NCBI GenBank assembly: GCA_964560775.1
Contig: CAZLNH010000197.1
Location: 1-13,596, forward strand
Direction: 5' to 3'
DNA from: Woeseia sp964560775
Lineage (GTDB): Bacteria; Pseudomonadota; Gammaproteobacteria; Steroidobacterales; Woeseiaceae
DNA length: 13,596 nt
The notes under the pieces were generated by a model, which saw only the letters and a program-made list of their open reading frames with translations, did not search any database and was not told the origin of the DNA. A program made the translations under genes and the position numbers. Position 1 is the stretch's first letter. Every line of letters starts with the position of its first letter. Below are positions 1-7,227 of this stretch, piece by piece.

Positions 1-687
1 CTGTTTCACATCGGCAATCGACCGGGTTTGAGACTGCACTTCAATATTAATCTGTTCCGGCACAAAGCCGTCCGGCAGCACAAGCTGCCGGTCGAAATTC
101 TGAAAGTAGCGAAAGGAAAATGGCCAGTTACTGTCTACGTCTTCAGGCAGCAATTGCTCAAGTGCGTACGTTGTATCAACACCATCCTGCTCGCCATCAA
201 GACTGATGTCCACCTGCCCTTTCACAGTAAGGTCATGCTGCATGACCTGGATCAGGACCAGTTGCAGGTTGTATTCACGCTCCGACTTGCCTTCGGACAA
301 CCTCAGGCTTTGCACACGAAGCCCGCGGCCGCCGTCTGCCGGTGACACGATGCCGCGATAGAATTCAATGGCATCGCGCTGCTCCTGGATTTTTCGCTGC
401 AGACCGACGAGGCTTGTTTCGACATCCTGGTAGGCTTCACGATCGATTTCCCGGTGCGTCTCGAGCAGGGCTATTTCCTCCTTCAGCGTGACAATCTCTG
501 CGTTCAGATCCTTGATCCGGTTCTCATACGAGCGGCGCTCATCAAACTCATCGACGATATTGTACCCGGCCTGTATTCGGCCGAATTCAAAGGTAAGATA
601 GCCGCCCAGCACGATCGCAAGCACGATCGCCGAGCGCACGACCCAGACAGGTATGCCACTGATGTTTGCGGGTGACTTTCTGTGCAC
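1..687 (-). CDS. DUF6776-like coiled-coil membrane protein, 3' end cut by window edge
   Basis: An open frame of 229 codons runs from a GTG at 687 off the left edge of the window. An in-frame TGA lies three codons upstream (TGA-TTA-TCC-GTG), so GTG 687 is the first possible start; no clear ribosome binding site is visible. The protein begins with a short basic cytoplasmic stretch (HRKSPAN), then one membrane segment at about residues 14-34 (VWVVRSAIVLAIVLGGYLTF). A charged heptad-like coiled coil follows at about 45-110 (DLNAEIVTLKEEIALLETH), then a probably periplasmic beta-rich domain. The layout matches the DUF6776 family, which in pseudomonads lies near argC, hemJ and erpA; hemJ is the divergent neighbour here. 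The role of the family is unknown to me. A weak promoter is possible at about 715-742 (TTGCTC, 16 bp, TACGAT). The family assignment is from memory of the sequence pattern. Confidence 0.8.
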   Translation of the reverse strand, partial: MHRKSPANISGIPVWVVRSAIVLAIVLGGYLTFEFGRIQAGYNIVDEFDERRSYENRIKDLNAEIVTLKEEIALLETHREIDREAYQDVETSLVGLQRKIQEQRDAIEFYRGIVSPADGGRGLRVQSLRLSEGKSEREYNLQLVLIQVMQHDLTVKGQVDISLDGEQDGVDTTYALEQLLPEDVDSNWPFSFRYFQNFDRQLVLPDGFVPEQINIEVQSQTRSIADVKQ

Positions 688-826
688 GGATAATCAACGG
701 GTTATTGCCTGAATATCGTATGGTACGCGGTGACCGGAGCAAACAGAAGTGCCGCAGATCACGGAATCGATGTGCGTTGGCACACATTAACTGTCAGTGC
801 AGTTTCACGATGAGGAAGCCGCGACG

Positions 827-934
827 ATGCTGAATCCTGATAGCTGCTTTCCGTTTCGCAGTACGGCCGAACCTGTATTGCCGTTGTCGGCGGATTGCGA
901 CGCCTCAGAGTTCTTCGGACCGGAAATACGCTGA
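827..934 (+). CDS. possible 35-residue ORF ending on the hemJ start
   Basis: ATG 827 follows GAGGAAG (812-818) at 8 nt, a better ribosome binding site than hemJ itself has. The ORF stays open for 35 codons and its TGA (932-934) shares the A of the hemJ ATG, a TGATG junction typical of translational coupling. The product starts MLNPDSCFPF and contains two Cys; I recognise no family. The frame is also open back to a GTG at 797. It could be a small protein, a coupling leader or chance, since short ORFs are frequent in GC-rich DNA. Confidence 0.3.
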   Translation: MLNPDSCFPFRSTAEPVLPLSADCDASEFFGPEIR

Positions 935-1365
935 TGCTGGCGAACAGCTACCCCTGGCTCAAGGCATTCCATATCGTGTTCATGGTTACGTGGTTTGCCG
1001 GTCTGTTCTATCTGCCCAGGTTGTTCATTTACCACGCCGAAACCACAGACGAGCCCGGCCTGGTGCGATTCGAAATCATGGAACGCAGGCTTTACGGCAT
1101 CATGACCATTGGTGCCGTGATCACGATAACGTTTGGCCTGCTGATGCTATGGGTCAACCACGGACTGCTGCATCAGCCCTGGTTTCACGCCAAGCTGCTG
1201 CTGCTCGCAGGCCTCATCGTCTACCACTTCCGATGCCGCAACTGGATCCGGCGACTCAAAGCCGGCGAGCGGCCCGAAGGCACACGTTGGCTCCGTTGGT
1301 TCAATGAAATTCCCGTCGTCTTTCTGATCGGCATCATCTGTCTCGCCGTAATCAAACCCGGCTGA
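934..1365 (+). CDS. hemJ: HemJ, protoporphyrinogen IX oxidase
   Basis: A 143-residue inner-membrane protein of the HemJ (formerly UPF0093) family, which oxidises protoporphyrinogen IX to protoporphyrin IX in heme synthesis when HemG or HemY is absent. The family hallmark is at the N-terminus: a Lys at 10 and His at 13, followed by FMVTWFAGLFYLPRLFIYH. Next come the MERRLYGIMT segment, about four hydrophobic helices, and the closing RWFNEIPVVFLI...VIKP. Length is normal. The start is ATG 934, with GGAA at 922-925 about 8 nt upstream; an in-frame TTG at 895 would add 13 residues that do not look like this family. A 35-codon ORF overlaps the start by one base. Hemes made through this step need iron, which the fbp operon in this window imports, but the two are separate transcription units. 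Confidence 0.92.
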   Translation: MLANSYPWLKAFHIVFMVTWFAGLFYLPRLFIYHAETTDEPGLVRFEIMERRLYGIMTIGAVITITFGLLMLWVNHGLLHQPWFHAKLLLLAGLIVYHFRCRNWIRRLKAGERPEGTRWLRWFNEIPVVFLIGIICLAVIKPG

Positions 1366-1403
1366 CACTCGATCGCCGGCCCGTCGTCTTACTCGCGCAG
1401 GCC

Positions 1404-1512
1404 CCTGGCCCGGATTATTCATGAACGGCTCGGAGATCGGGGCGGAGGTGTGCCCCGGGGAGCGCCTCCGCCTGCCACCGCACGAAAACGTTCATGAATA
1501 ATCCGGGCCAGG
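1404..1512. repeat. 109-bp element with 24-bp perfect terminal inverted repeats
   Basis: The arms 1404-1427 and 1489-1512 are exact reverse complements over 24 bases; the left arm contains CCGGATTATTCATGAACG. The 61-bp middle holds a second inverted repeat, GGCGGAGG (1441-1448) against CCTCCGCC (1465-1472). It lies between the convergent ends of hemJ (stop 1365) and rppH (stop 1526). There is no T-run after either arm, so it is not a standard intrinsic terminator. I see no target-site duplication and no coding capacity. It may be a miniature inverted-repeat (MITE or REP-like) element, or a folded RNA that ends or protects both convergent transcripts. Confidence 0.85.
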
Positions 1513-1525
1513 AGTGTGCGCGGCT

Positions 1526-2122
1526 TTACCCTGTGGATTCGCAGGCTTCGGCGCGCTCCTCGCGAGCGCGTTCGAGGTCCCGGTCGAACGCTGCGCGCCA
1601 GCGCCTCGGCCACCAGCCCGGTTGCGGCGGCAGCCCGTCCGGACACAGGCACGGACCCAGCTCGTGGAGTGCGCGTGCGTAGACGCGGCGCTTGAAGTAG
1701 ATCACTTCATTGACGGGACGCCAGAAATCGACCCATCGCCAGCGATCAAATTCCGGTGCATCGCTGCTGTCAAGACACACCCTGTCCTCTGGACAAATCA
1801 GTCGCAGCGCAAACCAGCGCTGTTTCTGGCCGATGCAAAGTGGTTTGCTGCGATGACGCAGGTACTTTTTCGGCAGCCGGTAGCGCAACCACTTGTCTGT
1901 CATGCCAAGCAATTCGACATCGGCCGCCGTCAGGCCGACCTCCTCGCGCAACTCGCGGTACATGGCCTCCTCGACGGATTCACCCTGCAGCATGCCGCCC
2001 TGGGGAAATTGCCATCCCTTGCTGCCGATGCGCCCGGCCAGCAACAGCTGGTTGCTCTCGTTCGAGAGAATAATGCCGACATTGGCCCGGAACCCGTCGG
2101 GATCTATGAAATCGCTGCTCAT
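1526..2122 (-). CDS. rppH: RppH, RNA pyrophosphohydrolase (Nudix)
   Basis: A cytoplasmic Nudix hydrolase of 198 residues that removes pyrophosphate from the 5' triphosphate end of mRNA and so starts RNase E-dependent decay. The N-terminus FIDPDGFRANVGIIL matches the E. coli RppH pattern. The Nudix box is complete at residues 42-64: G42, E48, R56-E57-L58, E60-E61, G63. The RppH-type segments WLRYRLPKKYLR, CIGQKQRWFAL, EFDRWRWVDFW and FKRRVYARAL follow. It is about 20 residues longer than the E. coli enzyme because of an Arg- and Pro-rich tail. I chose ATG 2122 because the RppH match begins there; the frame stays open further upstream to 2590, but that part overlaps the divergent permease gene and has no family match. 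No clear ribosome binding site is seen. The stop of a 32-codon upstream ORF overlaps this start (ATGA), which suggests coupling. Confidence 0.93.
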   Translation of the reverse strand: MSSDFIDPDGFRANVGIILSNESNQLLLAGRIGSKGWQFPQGGMLQGESVEEAMYRELREEVGLTAADVELLGMTDKWLRYRLPKKYLRHRSKPLCIGQKQRWFALRLICPEDRVCLDSSDAPEFDRWRWVDFWRPVNEVIYFKRRVYARALHELGPCLCPDGLPPQPGWWPRRWRAAFDRDLERAREERAEACESTG

Positions 2123-2217
2123 GTGCGCCCGATTATTTCGATGTATGCGCCGGGTGTCCAGATTCGCGAATCGATGAGCAGCGCCTTGTACCGCTCGCGG
2201 CCTTTGATTAGCCTCAT
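2119..2217 (-). CDS. possible 32-residue ORF overlapping the rppH start
   Basis: ATG 2217 opens a 32-codon ORF whose TGA (2121-2119) overlaps the rppH ATG as ATGA. An in-frame GTG nine codons earlier would give 41 residues. No ribosome binding site stands out. The second half, RYKALLIDSRIWTPGAYIEI, resembles the core of ribosomal protein bS16, where a DSR motif is followed by G-x-(F/Y)-I-E-x-(I/V)-G. The ORF is much shorter than bS16 (about 80 residues) and lacks everything after that core. It could be a remnant, a coupling leader peptide or a chance frame. Confidence 0.35.
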   Translation of the reverse strand: MRLIKGRERYKALLIDSRIWTPGAYIEIIGRT

Positions 2218-2283
2218 CGGCCAGAGCGCATTGGCCGCTGACACGGGTTTTCAGATGACGGGTATCCAGACGAGCGGCCGGCA

Positions 2284-3267
2284 GTGCGGCTGAAGCAGGC
2301 AGGCGTGTTGCTCGCGGGCCTCGCGCTCCTGTCCGTCGGCACGATCGGCGCCGCATTGCTGTCCGGCAGCGCGGATATCGCGGCAGCTGACGTCTGGAAT
2401 GCCATAGCAGGGCGCGCGCAGGACGAGATTCGCGGACTCGTGCTCGACCTGCGGTTACCGCGCGCATTGACGGCTTTCGGCGTCGGCGGACTGCTCGCCG
2501 TGGCGGGCGTGCTGATGCAGGTCTTGCTGCGCAATCCCCTTGCCGAGCCTTACATACTGGGGACGTCCGGTGGCGCCGCTGTTGCTGCACTGTTTGCGAT
2601 GACGTTTGGCCTTGGAGCTGTGCTCGTTGACGCCGCCGCGTTCGCAGGTGCCCTGGGTGCGAACCTGCTCGTTTTCGCCATCGCCCAGGGCTCCGGGAGT
2701 TGGGCCCCGGCTCGCCTGCTGCTGACCGGGGTGGTGCTCGCCGCCGGCTTTAGCGCCGTCACGACCCTGCTGCTGGCACTGAGTCCCGACCAGGATCTGC
2801 GCGGCATGCTGTTCTGGCTGATGGGCGATTTCAGTTTCGCCTATTCACCGCAGCGAATCCTCTTACTGCTGATAGTCGTTACGGCCGGGTCGATGCTTGT
2901 TGCAAGGCAATTGAACGTGCTGGCGCGGGGAGAACTGCAGGCAGCGATACTCGGACTGCCGGTGGCCACGTTCCGGCTGATCATTTTTGCCGTGACCGCC
3001 CTCGCCACATCTATTTCGGTAACAACGGTGGGTGTTATTGGTTTTATCGGCCTCGTCGTGCCGCACCTGGTCCGGCTCGTGGCCGGCAGCGATCATCGCA
3101 TCGTCATTCCCGCGGCGGTGCTGGGCGGTGGTTGCCTGCTGGTCATCGCGGACACGCTTGCGCGCAGCGTCATCGCGCCGCGCCAGCTGCCGGTCGGCGC
3201 ATTGACAGCGGCGATCGGCGTGCCGATTTTCCTGTTGCTGATGAGCCGTGGCCGCCGCCTGGCCTGA
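2284..3267 (+). CDS. BtuC/FecCD-family ABC transporter permease, isolated
   Basis: A 327-residue polytopic inner-membrane permease of the family that imports vitamin B12 or ferric siderophores with a periplasmic binding protein and a BtuD/FecE-type ATPase. Family signatures are clear: LDLRLPRALTAFGVGGLLA, then MQVLLRNPLAEPYILGTSGG, the cytoplasmic coupling region GVIGFIGLVVPHLVRL followed by DHR, and the C-terminal RQLPVGALTAAIGVPIFLLL. Length equals E. coli BtuC. GTG 2284 is the only usable start, as an in-frame TGA lies at 2239-2241 with no other start between; the ribosome binding site is weak. No BtuD or BtuF partner is adjacent: rppH diverges on the left and fbpC converges on the right. 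I see no cobalamin riboswitch in 2123-2283 and no Fur box. Vitamin B12 versus siderophore substrate cannot be decided from this gene. Confidence 0.88.
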   Translation: MRLKQAGVLLAGLALLSVGTIGAALLSGSADIAAADVWNAIAGRAQDEIRGLVLDLRLPRALTAFGVGGLLAVAGVLMQVLLRNPLAEPYILGTSGGAAVAALFAMTFGLGAVLVDAAAFAGALGANLLVFAIAQGSGSWAPARLLLTGVVLAAGFSAVTTLLLALSPDQDLRGMLFWLMGDFSFAYSPQRILLLLIVVTAGSMLVARQLNVLARGELQAAILGLPVATFRLIIFAVTALATSISVTTVGVIGFIGLVVPHLVRLVAGSDHRIVIPAAVLGGGCLLVIADTLARSVIAPRQLPVGALTAAIGVPIFLLLMSRGRRLA

Positions 3268-3294
3268 GCGGGCAGTCTGCACGGTAATACCGCG

Positions 3295-4332
3295 CTACTC
3301 GGCGGGAAAGACAACCATGTGATCGGTTTCAAGGCGTATGCCGATTTTTTCCCCGACCGGATGATTGTGGTGGCTCGGTACCGATGACAGCAAGCGAATG
3401 CCGCTGTCGGTCTTCAGTTCATACAGGAATTCCGATCCCTTGAACTGGCGTGCTATGACTTCGGCTTTCATGCTGCTGTCGTCATCGTGCACGACGTCAT
3501 CGGGCCGCAGCAGCAAATCCACCCTGGCGCCTTTTGGAAACGTTTCCTTCAGCCGGCCGCGGATGACACCGAGTTCGGTGTCCACCGTGTCGTCGCCGCT
3601 AATTCGGCCGGGCAGCCAGACGCCCTTGCCCACGAAACTCGCGACAAACCGGCTGACCGGTCGATGGTACAGCTGGTAGGCGGTATCCCATTGCAATAGC
3701 TCACCCTGGTGCAGCACGCCGGCATCATCGGCCAGCGCAAACGCATCGTGATGATCGTGCATCGCGACCAGCGCCGTTGTACCGAGCTGCTTCAACAGGT
3801 CCCGCACTTCCTGTCCGAGACTCTGTCGCATCGACATATCCAGATTGGAAAACGGTTCGTCCATCAGCAGCAGCCGGGGCTCCGGCGCCAGCGCGCGTGC
3901 TATTGCCACGCGCTGTTGCTGTCCGCCGGACAACTCGTGTGGAAATCGTTCTGCGAGTCCGGCAAGTCCGACCCGCTCGAGAAAGGACGCTGCCAACTGC
4001 CGAGCCTCCTTCGCCGGTTTTTCGTGCAAGGCAAATTCAACATTGCGTTGTGCACTCAGGTGCGGCAACAACGCGTAATCCTGGAACACCATGCCGATGC
4101 GGCGCTGCTCGGCCGGCGCGTGCCGGCCCGGGCGGCTTAATACGTCACCCGCGGCATGAATTTCACCGGCGTTCACTCGCTCGAAACCTGCAATGCAGCG
4201 CAGCAGTGTTGTCTTGCCACACCCGCTGGGACCGAGGATGCAGCCGATATGGCCCTGCGGCAGCGTCAGCGTGACGCCGTGCAGCACGGGCTGATCCCCG
4301 TAGCTGTGTTCAACATCAATAAGTTCCAGCAT
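3295..4332 (-). CDS. fbpC: FbpC, ferric iron ABC transporter ATPase
   Basis: The ATP-hydrolysing subunit (345 residues) of a ferric iron importer, working on the cytoplasmic face of FbpB. Walker A is GPSGCGKTT at 34-42, the Q-loop Gln is at 84, the signature LSGGQQQR at 134-141, Walker B LLLMDEPFSNLD at 154-165, and the switch His at 192 in MHDHHDA. Residues from about 235 on form the C-terminal regulatory domain of this subfamily. ATG 4332 overlaps the fbpB stop as TGATG, so translation is probably coupled; the frame is open further upstream to 4416, but that lies inside fbpB. Its stop faces the stop of the BtuC-like gene 27 bp away with no strong terminator. Polyamine, sulfate or molybdate ATPases look similar, but the fbpA and fbpB neighbours settle the call. 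Confidence 0.92.
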   Translation of the reverse strand: MLELIDVEHSYGDQPVLHGVTLTLPQGHIGCILGPSGCGKTTLLRCIAGFERVNAGEIHAAGDVLSRPGRHAPAEQRRIGMVFQDYALLPHLSAQRNVEFALHEKPAKEARQLAASFLERVGLAGLAERFPHELSGGQQQRVAIARALAPEPRLLLMDEPFSNLDMSMRQSLGQEVRDLLKQLGTTALVAMHDHHDAFALADDAGVLHQGELLQWDTAYQLYHRPVSRFVASFVGKGVWLPGRISGDDTVDTELGVIRGRLKETFPKGARVDLLLRPDDVVHDDDSSMKAEVIARQFKGSEFLYELKTDSGIRLLSSVPSHHNHPVGEKIGIRLETDHMVVFPAE

Positions 4333-5984
4333 CAGTTGCCGCGCCTGCTCAGTATCGTGACCGGAATCAATCCGGCAATCACAATTGCGAGCGCCGGCAG
4401 CGCCGCAAGCTGCCACTGTCCCTCGGTGGTTAATTGAAATACACGCACGGCCAGCGTGTCCCAGCCGAATGGTCGGGTCATCAGTGTGATTGGCAGCTCC
4501 TTCATGACATCCACAAAAACCAGTAGCAGCGCCGTTACGATAGCGGGGCGCAGGATCGGGATATGTACTTTTGCCAGCAACCGGACTCCCGAGACTCCCA
4601 TGCCGCGCGCGGCATCCTCGACACTGGGGCGGATACGCAGCAACGCGCTGTCGACCGAACTGTGCGCGACGGCCAGGTAGCGCGCAAGGTACGCGAGAAA
4701 CACGACTGCCAGCCCGCCCTGCAGCGCGACCACCGTGCCAGACCCGGCAAAGAACCAGTCATTGATCCGTCCGCTCAACCACGCGACCGGCACAAAGAAA
4801 CCGACCGCCAGTACGGTGCCCGGAATCGCATAGCCGAGCGTCGCGATACGCGACAGGCCGCGATTGATGGCAGTTGGCGCGTGCCGCACGGCGAATCCCA
4901 GCAGCAGTGCGACCGCCGTAATCAGAAGTGCCGCCACCGATGCAAGTGTCAGCGTATTCGCAGCCAGTTGCCAGTAGCGATCGTCAAACTCCGACGTGAA
5001 GCTCTGCACACTCCAGGCCAGTATCAAACCCGCCGGCAAGACAAACGCGATCATCAGCACCAGTGAACACCACGCTGTGATTGCCACCGCAGCGGCACGG
5101 CCGGGCCGAATCCTGCGCCCGGCCGCGCCGCTCGTTGCGGTATACCGCGACTCACCGCGAAATCGCTTCTCCAGCACCAGGGCGATCAGGACCAGGGCGA
5201 CCAGTACGACAGACAGCTGCAGGGCGGATTGCAATGAGAACAATCCATACCAGGAGCGGTATATGGCCGTCGTAAACGTTGTGTAGTTGAACAATTGAAC
5301 GGTGCCGAAGTCGGCCAGGGACTCCATGACCGCGAGGCTGACGCCCGCGGCAATCCACGGACGAGCCATTGGCAGCGATACGCGGAAAAACCCGCGCCAT
5401 GGCCGGATGCCACAGCTCTGCGCGACCTCAAGGCTGCGCACGCCCTGCGTCGCGAAGGCGTGACGTGCGATCAGGAATACATACGGATACAGCACGAGAC
5501 CGAGCGTCAGTATCGAGGCACCGGCCGCGCCGAATGCCGGGAACGGCAGCGATGCTCCGAACAGGTCGCGCCACGTGCCCTGTACCGGTCCGGTGTACTC
5601 GAACAGTGCGGCAAACGCGAATCCCAGCACATAGCCGGGCATCGCCATCGGCAGCAGCAACGCCCAGTTGAAAAAGCCGCGACCCGGAAATTCAGAAGTG
5701 GCTACGAACCAGGCAAGTGACACGCCAAGAATTGTGGTGACGACCATAACACCCAGCACCAGCACAAGGGTGTTGAGCATCGCTTCAGGCAGGACATAGC
5801 GCAGCAGGTGCGGCCAGATATCGCCGGTATCGAATGCAAACGAGAATACGGCGACCAGCAGCGGCGCCGACGCGACGAGCGCAATGACCCAGATCAGCAG
5901 GCTGAAACCGTGGCCACCGGCGGTTACGTGAAACTGCGGACGCGCCGCCGCTAACCGGGCACGCAGAATGCCGGTATCAGTCAT
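4332..5984 (-). CDS. fbpB: FbpB, ferric iron ABC transporter permease (two fused domains)
   Basis: A 550-residue inner-membrane permease with two BPD-transport domains in one chain, as in SfuB/FbpB, so a single polypeptide forms the iron channel. Each half carries an EAA loop that docks on FbpC: EVAQSCGIRPWRGFFRVSLP at 186-205 and EDAARGMGVSGVRLLAKVHI at 456-475. Roughly twelve hydrophobic segments are visible, with a basic loop at about 272-297 joining the halves. ATG 5984 has only a weak GGTGGG upstream. The gene ends in a one-base overlap with fbpC and starts 149 bp after fbpA. That gap contains a modest hairpin and no convincing gene. It should be co-transcribed with fbpA and share its Fur control. 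Confidence 0.93.
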   Translation of the reverse strand: MTDTGILRARLAAARPQFHVTAGGHGFSLLIWVIALVASAPLLVAVFSFAFDTGDIWPHLLRYVLPEAMLNTLVLVLGVMVVTTILGVSLAWFVATSEFPGRGFFNWALLLPMAMPGYVLGFAFAALFEYTGPVQGTWRDLFGASLPFPAFGAAGASILTLGLVLYPYVFLIARHAFATQGVRSLEVAQSCGIRPWRGFFRVSLPMARPWIAAGVSLAVMESLADFGTVQLFNYTTFTTAIYRSWYGLFSLQSALQLSVVLVALVLIALVLEKRFRGESRYTATSGAAGRRIRPGRAAAVAITAWCSLVLMIAFVLPAGLILAWSVQSFTSEFDDRYWQLAANTLTLASVAALLITAVALLLGFAVRHAPTAINRGLSRIATLGYAIPGTVLAVGFFVPVAWLSGRINDWFFAGSGTVVALQGGLAVVFLAYLARYLAVAHSSVDSALLRIRPSVEDAARGMGVSGVRLLAKVHIPILRPAIVTALLLVFVDVMKELPITLMTRPFGWDTLAVRVFQLTTEGQWQLAALPALAIVIAGLIPVTILSRRGN

Positions 5985-6084
5985 AGCCCACCGGCAGCAG
6001 CATCACGGAAAAGCCGCCGGGCCGCGCGCTGCGTCGCCACGGCACCGCCGCAGGGAATGCGCCGCAAGCGACAGTCCGGTAATA

Positions 6085-6104
6085 CCGCAATCCCGCAATT
6101 GCGG
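6085..6104 (-). promoter_or_regulatory. hairpin in the fbpA-fbpB gap
   Basis: On the transcript strand CCGCAAT (6104-6098) pairs with ATTGCGG (6091-6085) around a six-base loop. A 12-bp palindrome, CCGCAATTGCGG, overlaps it at 6093-6104. It lies 30 bp after the fbpA stop and has no following T-run. A leaky attenuator or mRNA-end stabiliser that lets binding protein be made in excess of permease is a common arrangement in such operons; here it is inference. Confidence 0.3.
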
Positions 6105-6133
6105 ACATCGGTTCAAGTTATGCTGGCCTCGAG

Positions 6134-7198
6134 CTAGCGGTAGTCGGCGCGATCCATCAGCTTGACCGCCTGCTCCTGGTACTCACCGGCCAGCGCGACA
6201 TTCAGCGGACTCGGCGAAAAATCGCCCCATGCAATAACCAACGGGTCAGCGGCAATGCCTGGATTCGCCGGATACTCCATGTTCTCGCCGCCAAGCAACC
6301 GCTGCGCGGCTTCCTGCGTCATCCATTCCAGCAACGCCAGCGCGCCCTCCGGATTTTTTGCATGCCGCACGATACCGGCGCCGGAGACGTTGACATGGAC
6401 GCCGCCCGTCTCTTCGGCCGGCCAGAAAATAGCCACCGGAATGTCGGGGTTTTCCTTTTGCAGGCGCCCGAAATAGTAAGTATTGACGATGCCGACCTCG
6501 CACTGCCCTGCTGCTATCGCCTCGACCAGCTTTGTGTCATTGGAGAACACGTCGGTAGCCAGATTGTCCACCCAGCCGCGCACGATGCGTTCGGTTTTCT
6601 CTTCGCCGTACTGCGCGATCAGCATCGCAACGAGCGACTGGTTATAGACCTTCGACGATGTGCGCAGGCACAGCTTGCCCTCCCACTTCTCATCCGCCAG
6701 CCCGGCGTAATCAACGAGCTCGGCGGGATCAACCGTGCGTGTATCGTAGACAATCGTGCGCGCGCGAACGGATAGCGCATACCAGGTGTACTCCGGATCC
6801 CGCAGGTGCTCCGGGATATTCGCCTCGAGCACATCCGAGCGCACCCGGCGTAATACGCCCTCTTGCGACGCGTACCACAGATTCCCGGCATCGACAGTGA
6901 TCAGCAGGTCCGCGGGTGTCGTTGCGCCCTCGGCCAGCAGTTTCTGGATCAACGGCTGCTCACTGTCCGTGGTGTAGCGTATCGGCACGCCGGTTTCGGC
7001 GGTATAGGCGTCGAAAATCGGCTGGATCAGCTGCTCGGCACGCGCCGAATAAACGACAACCGGCTCCGGTGCCGTTGCCGTTGCCGCCGTTGGCGCTTCG
7101 TCCGATTCGGATTCACCATTGCCGCCACAGGCGGCAAGCAGAAGCGACAGGATTAAAGGGAGGGTGGAAAGGCGCAATCTGGCGTGCTTCGGGGACAT
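6134..7198 (-). CDS. fbpA: FbpA, ferric iron-binding lipoprotein
   Basis: The substrate-binding protein (354 residues) that captures ferric iron in the periplasm and delivers it to FbpB/FbpC. The N-terminus is a lipoprotein signal: basic start, a hydrophobic stretch, and lipobox LAAC with Cys24. A low-complexity Ala/Thr/Glu linker to about residue 46 follows. The mature fold begins with PVVVYSARAEQLIQPIFDAY, as in the class II (FbpA/FutA-like) binding proteins. The paired tyrosines that coordinate iron in this family are present at Tyr241-Tyr242 in NTYYFGRL. Many proteobacterial FbpA proteins are soluble; this one is predicted to be membrane-tethered. ATG 7198 has GGAG 12 nt upstream, a little distant. 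A Fur box lies 29 bp before the start, so expression should rise in iron shortage. It is the first gene of fbpABC. Confidence 0.94.
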   Translation of the reverse strand: MSPKHARLRLSTLPLILSLLLAACGGNGESESDEAPTAATATAPEPVVVYSARAEQLIQPIFDAYTAETGVPIRYTTDSEQPLIQKLLAEGATTPADLLITVDAGNLWYASQEGVLRRVRSDVLEANIPEHLRDPEYTWYALSVRARTIVYDTRTVDPAELVDYAGLADEKWEGKLCLRTSSKVYNQSLVAMLIAQYGEEKTERIVRGWVDNLATDVFSNDTKLVEAIAAGQCEVGIVNTYYFGRLQKENPDIPVAIFWPAEETGGVHVNVSGAGIVRHAKNPEGALALLEWMTQEAAQRLLGGENMEYPANPGIAADPLVIAWGDFSPSPLNVALAGEYQEQAVKLMDRADYR

Positions 7199-7227
7199 GG
7201 TGCTACGGGACTCCGGCCATTGTTAAT

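Noticed and set aside
28..345. Plus-strand ORF of 105 codons at the left end
   Set aside because: It is antisense to the continuous 229-codon coiled-coil frame, which has a coherent membrane segment and heptad pattern.
2123..2283. Possible cobalamin riboswitch before the BtuC-like gene
   Set aside because: I could not find the B12-box type conserved core; the gap holds only a short antisense ORF.
1514..2293. Long plus-strand ORF of 259 codons
   Set aside because: It is antisense to rppH, which has a complete Nudix box and strong family match; the antisense product shows no domain.
2123..2590. N-terminal extension of the rppH frame up to 2590
   Set aside because: It overlaps the divergent BtuC-like gene, is Arg-rich with no family match, and the RppH homology begins at 2122.
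3282..3293. CGGTAATACCGC, also found at 6077-6088
   Set aside because: A 12-base repeat, partly palindromic, is expected several times by chance in a window of this size.
4333..4416. Upstream extension of the fbpC frame
   Set aside because: It would overlap fbpB by 84 bases; the ATPase domain begins at ATG 4332 with a TGATG junction.
5977..6108. 43-codon ORF between fbpA and fbpB, overlapping the fbpB start by 8 bases
   Set aside because: It has no ribosome binding site or recognisable motif and crosses the hairpin; open frames of this size are expected by chance at this GC.
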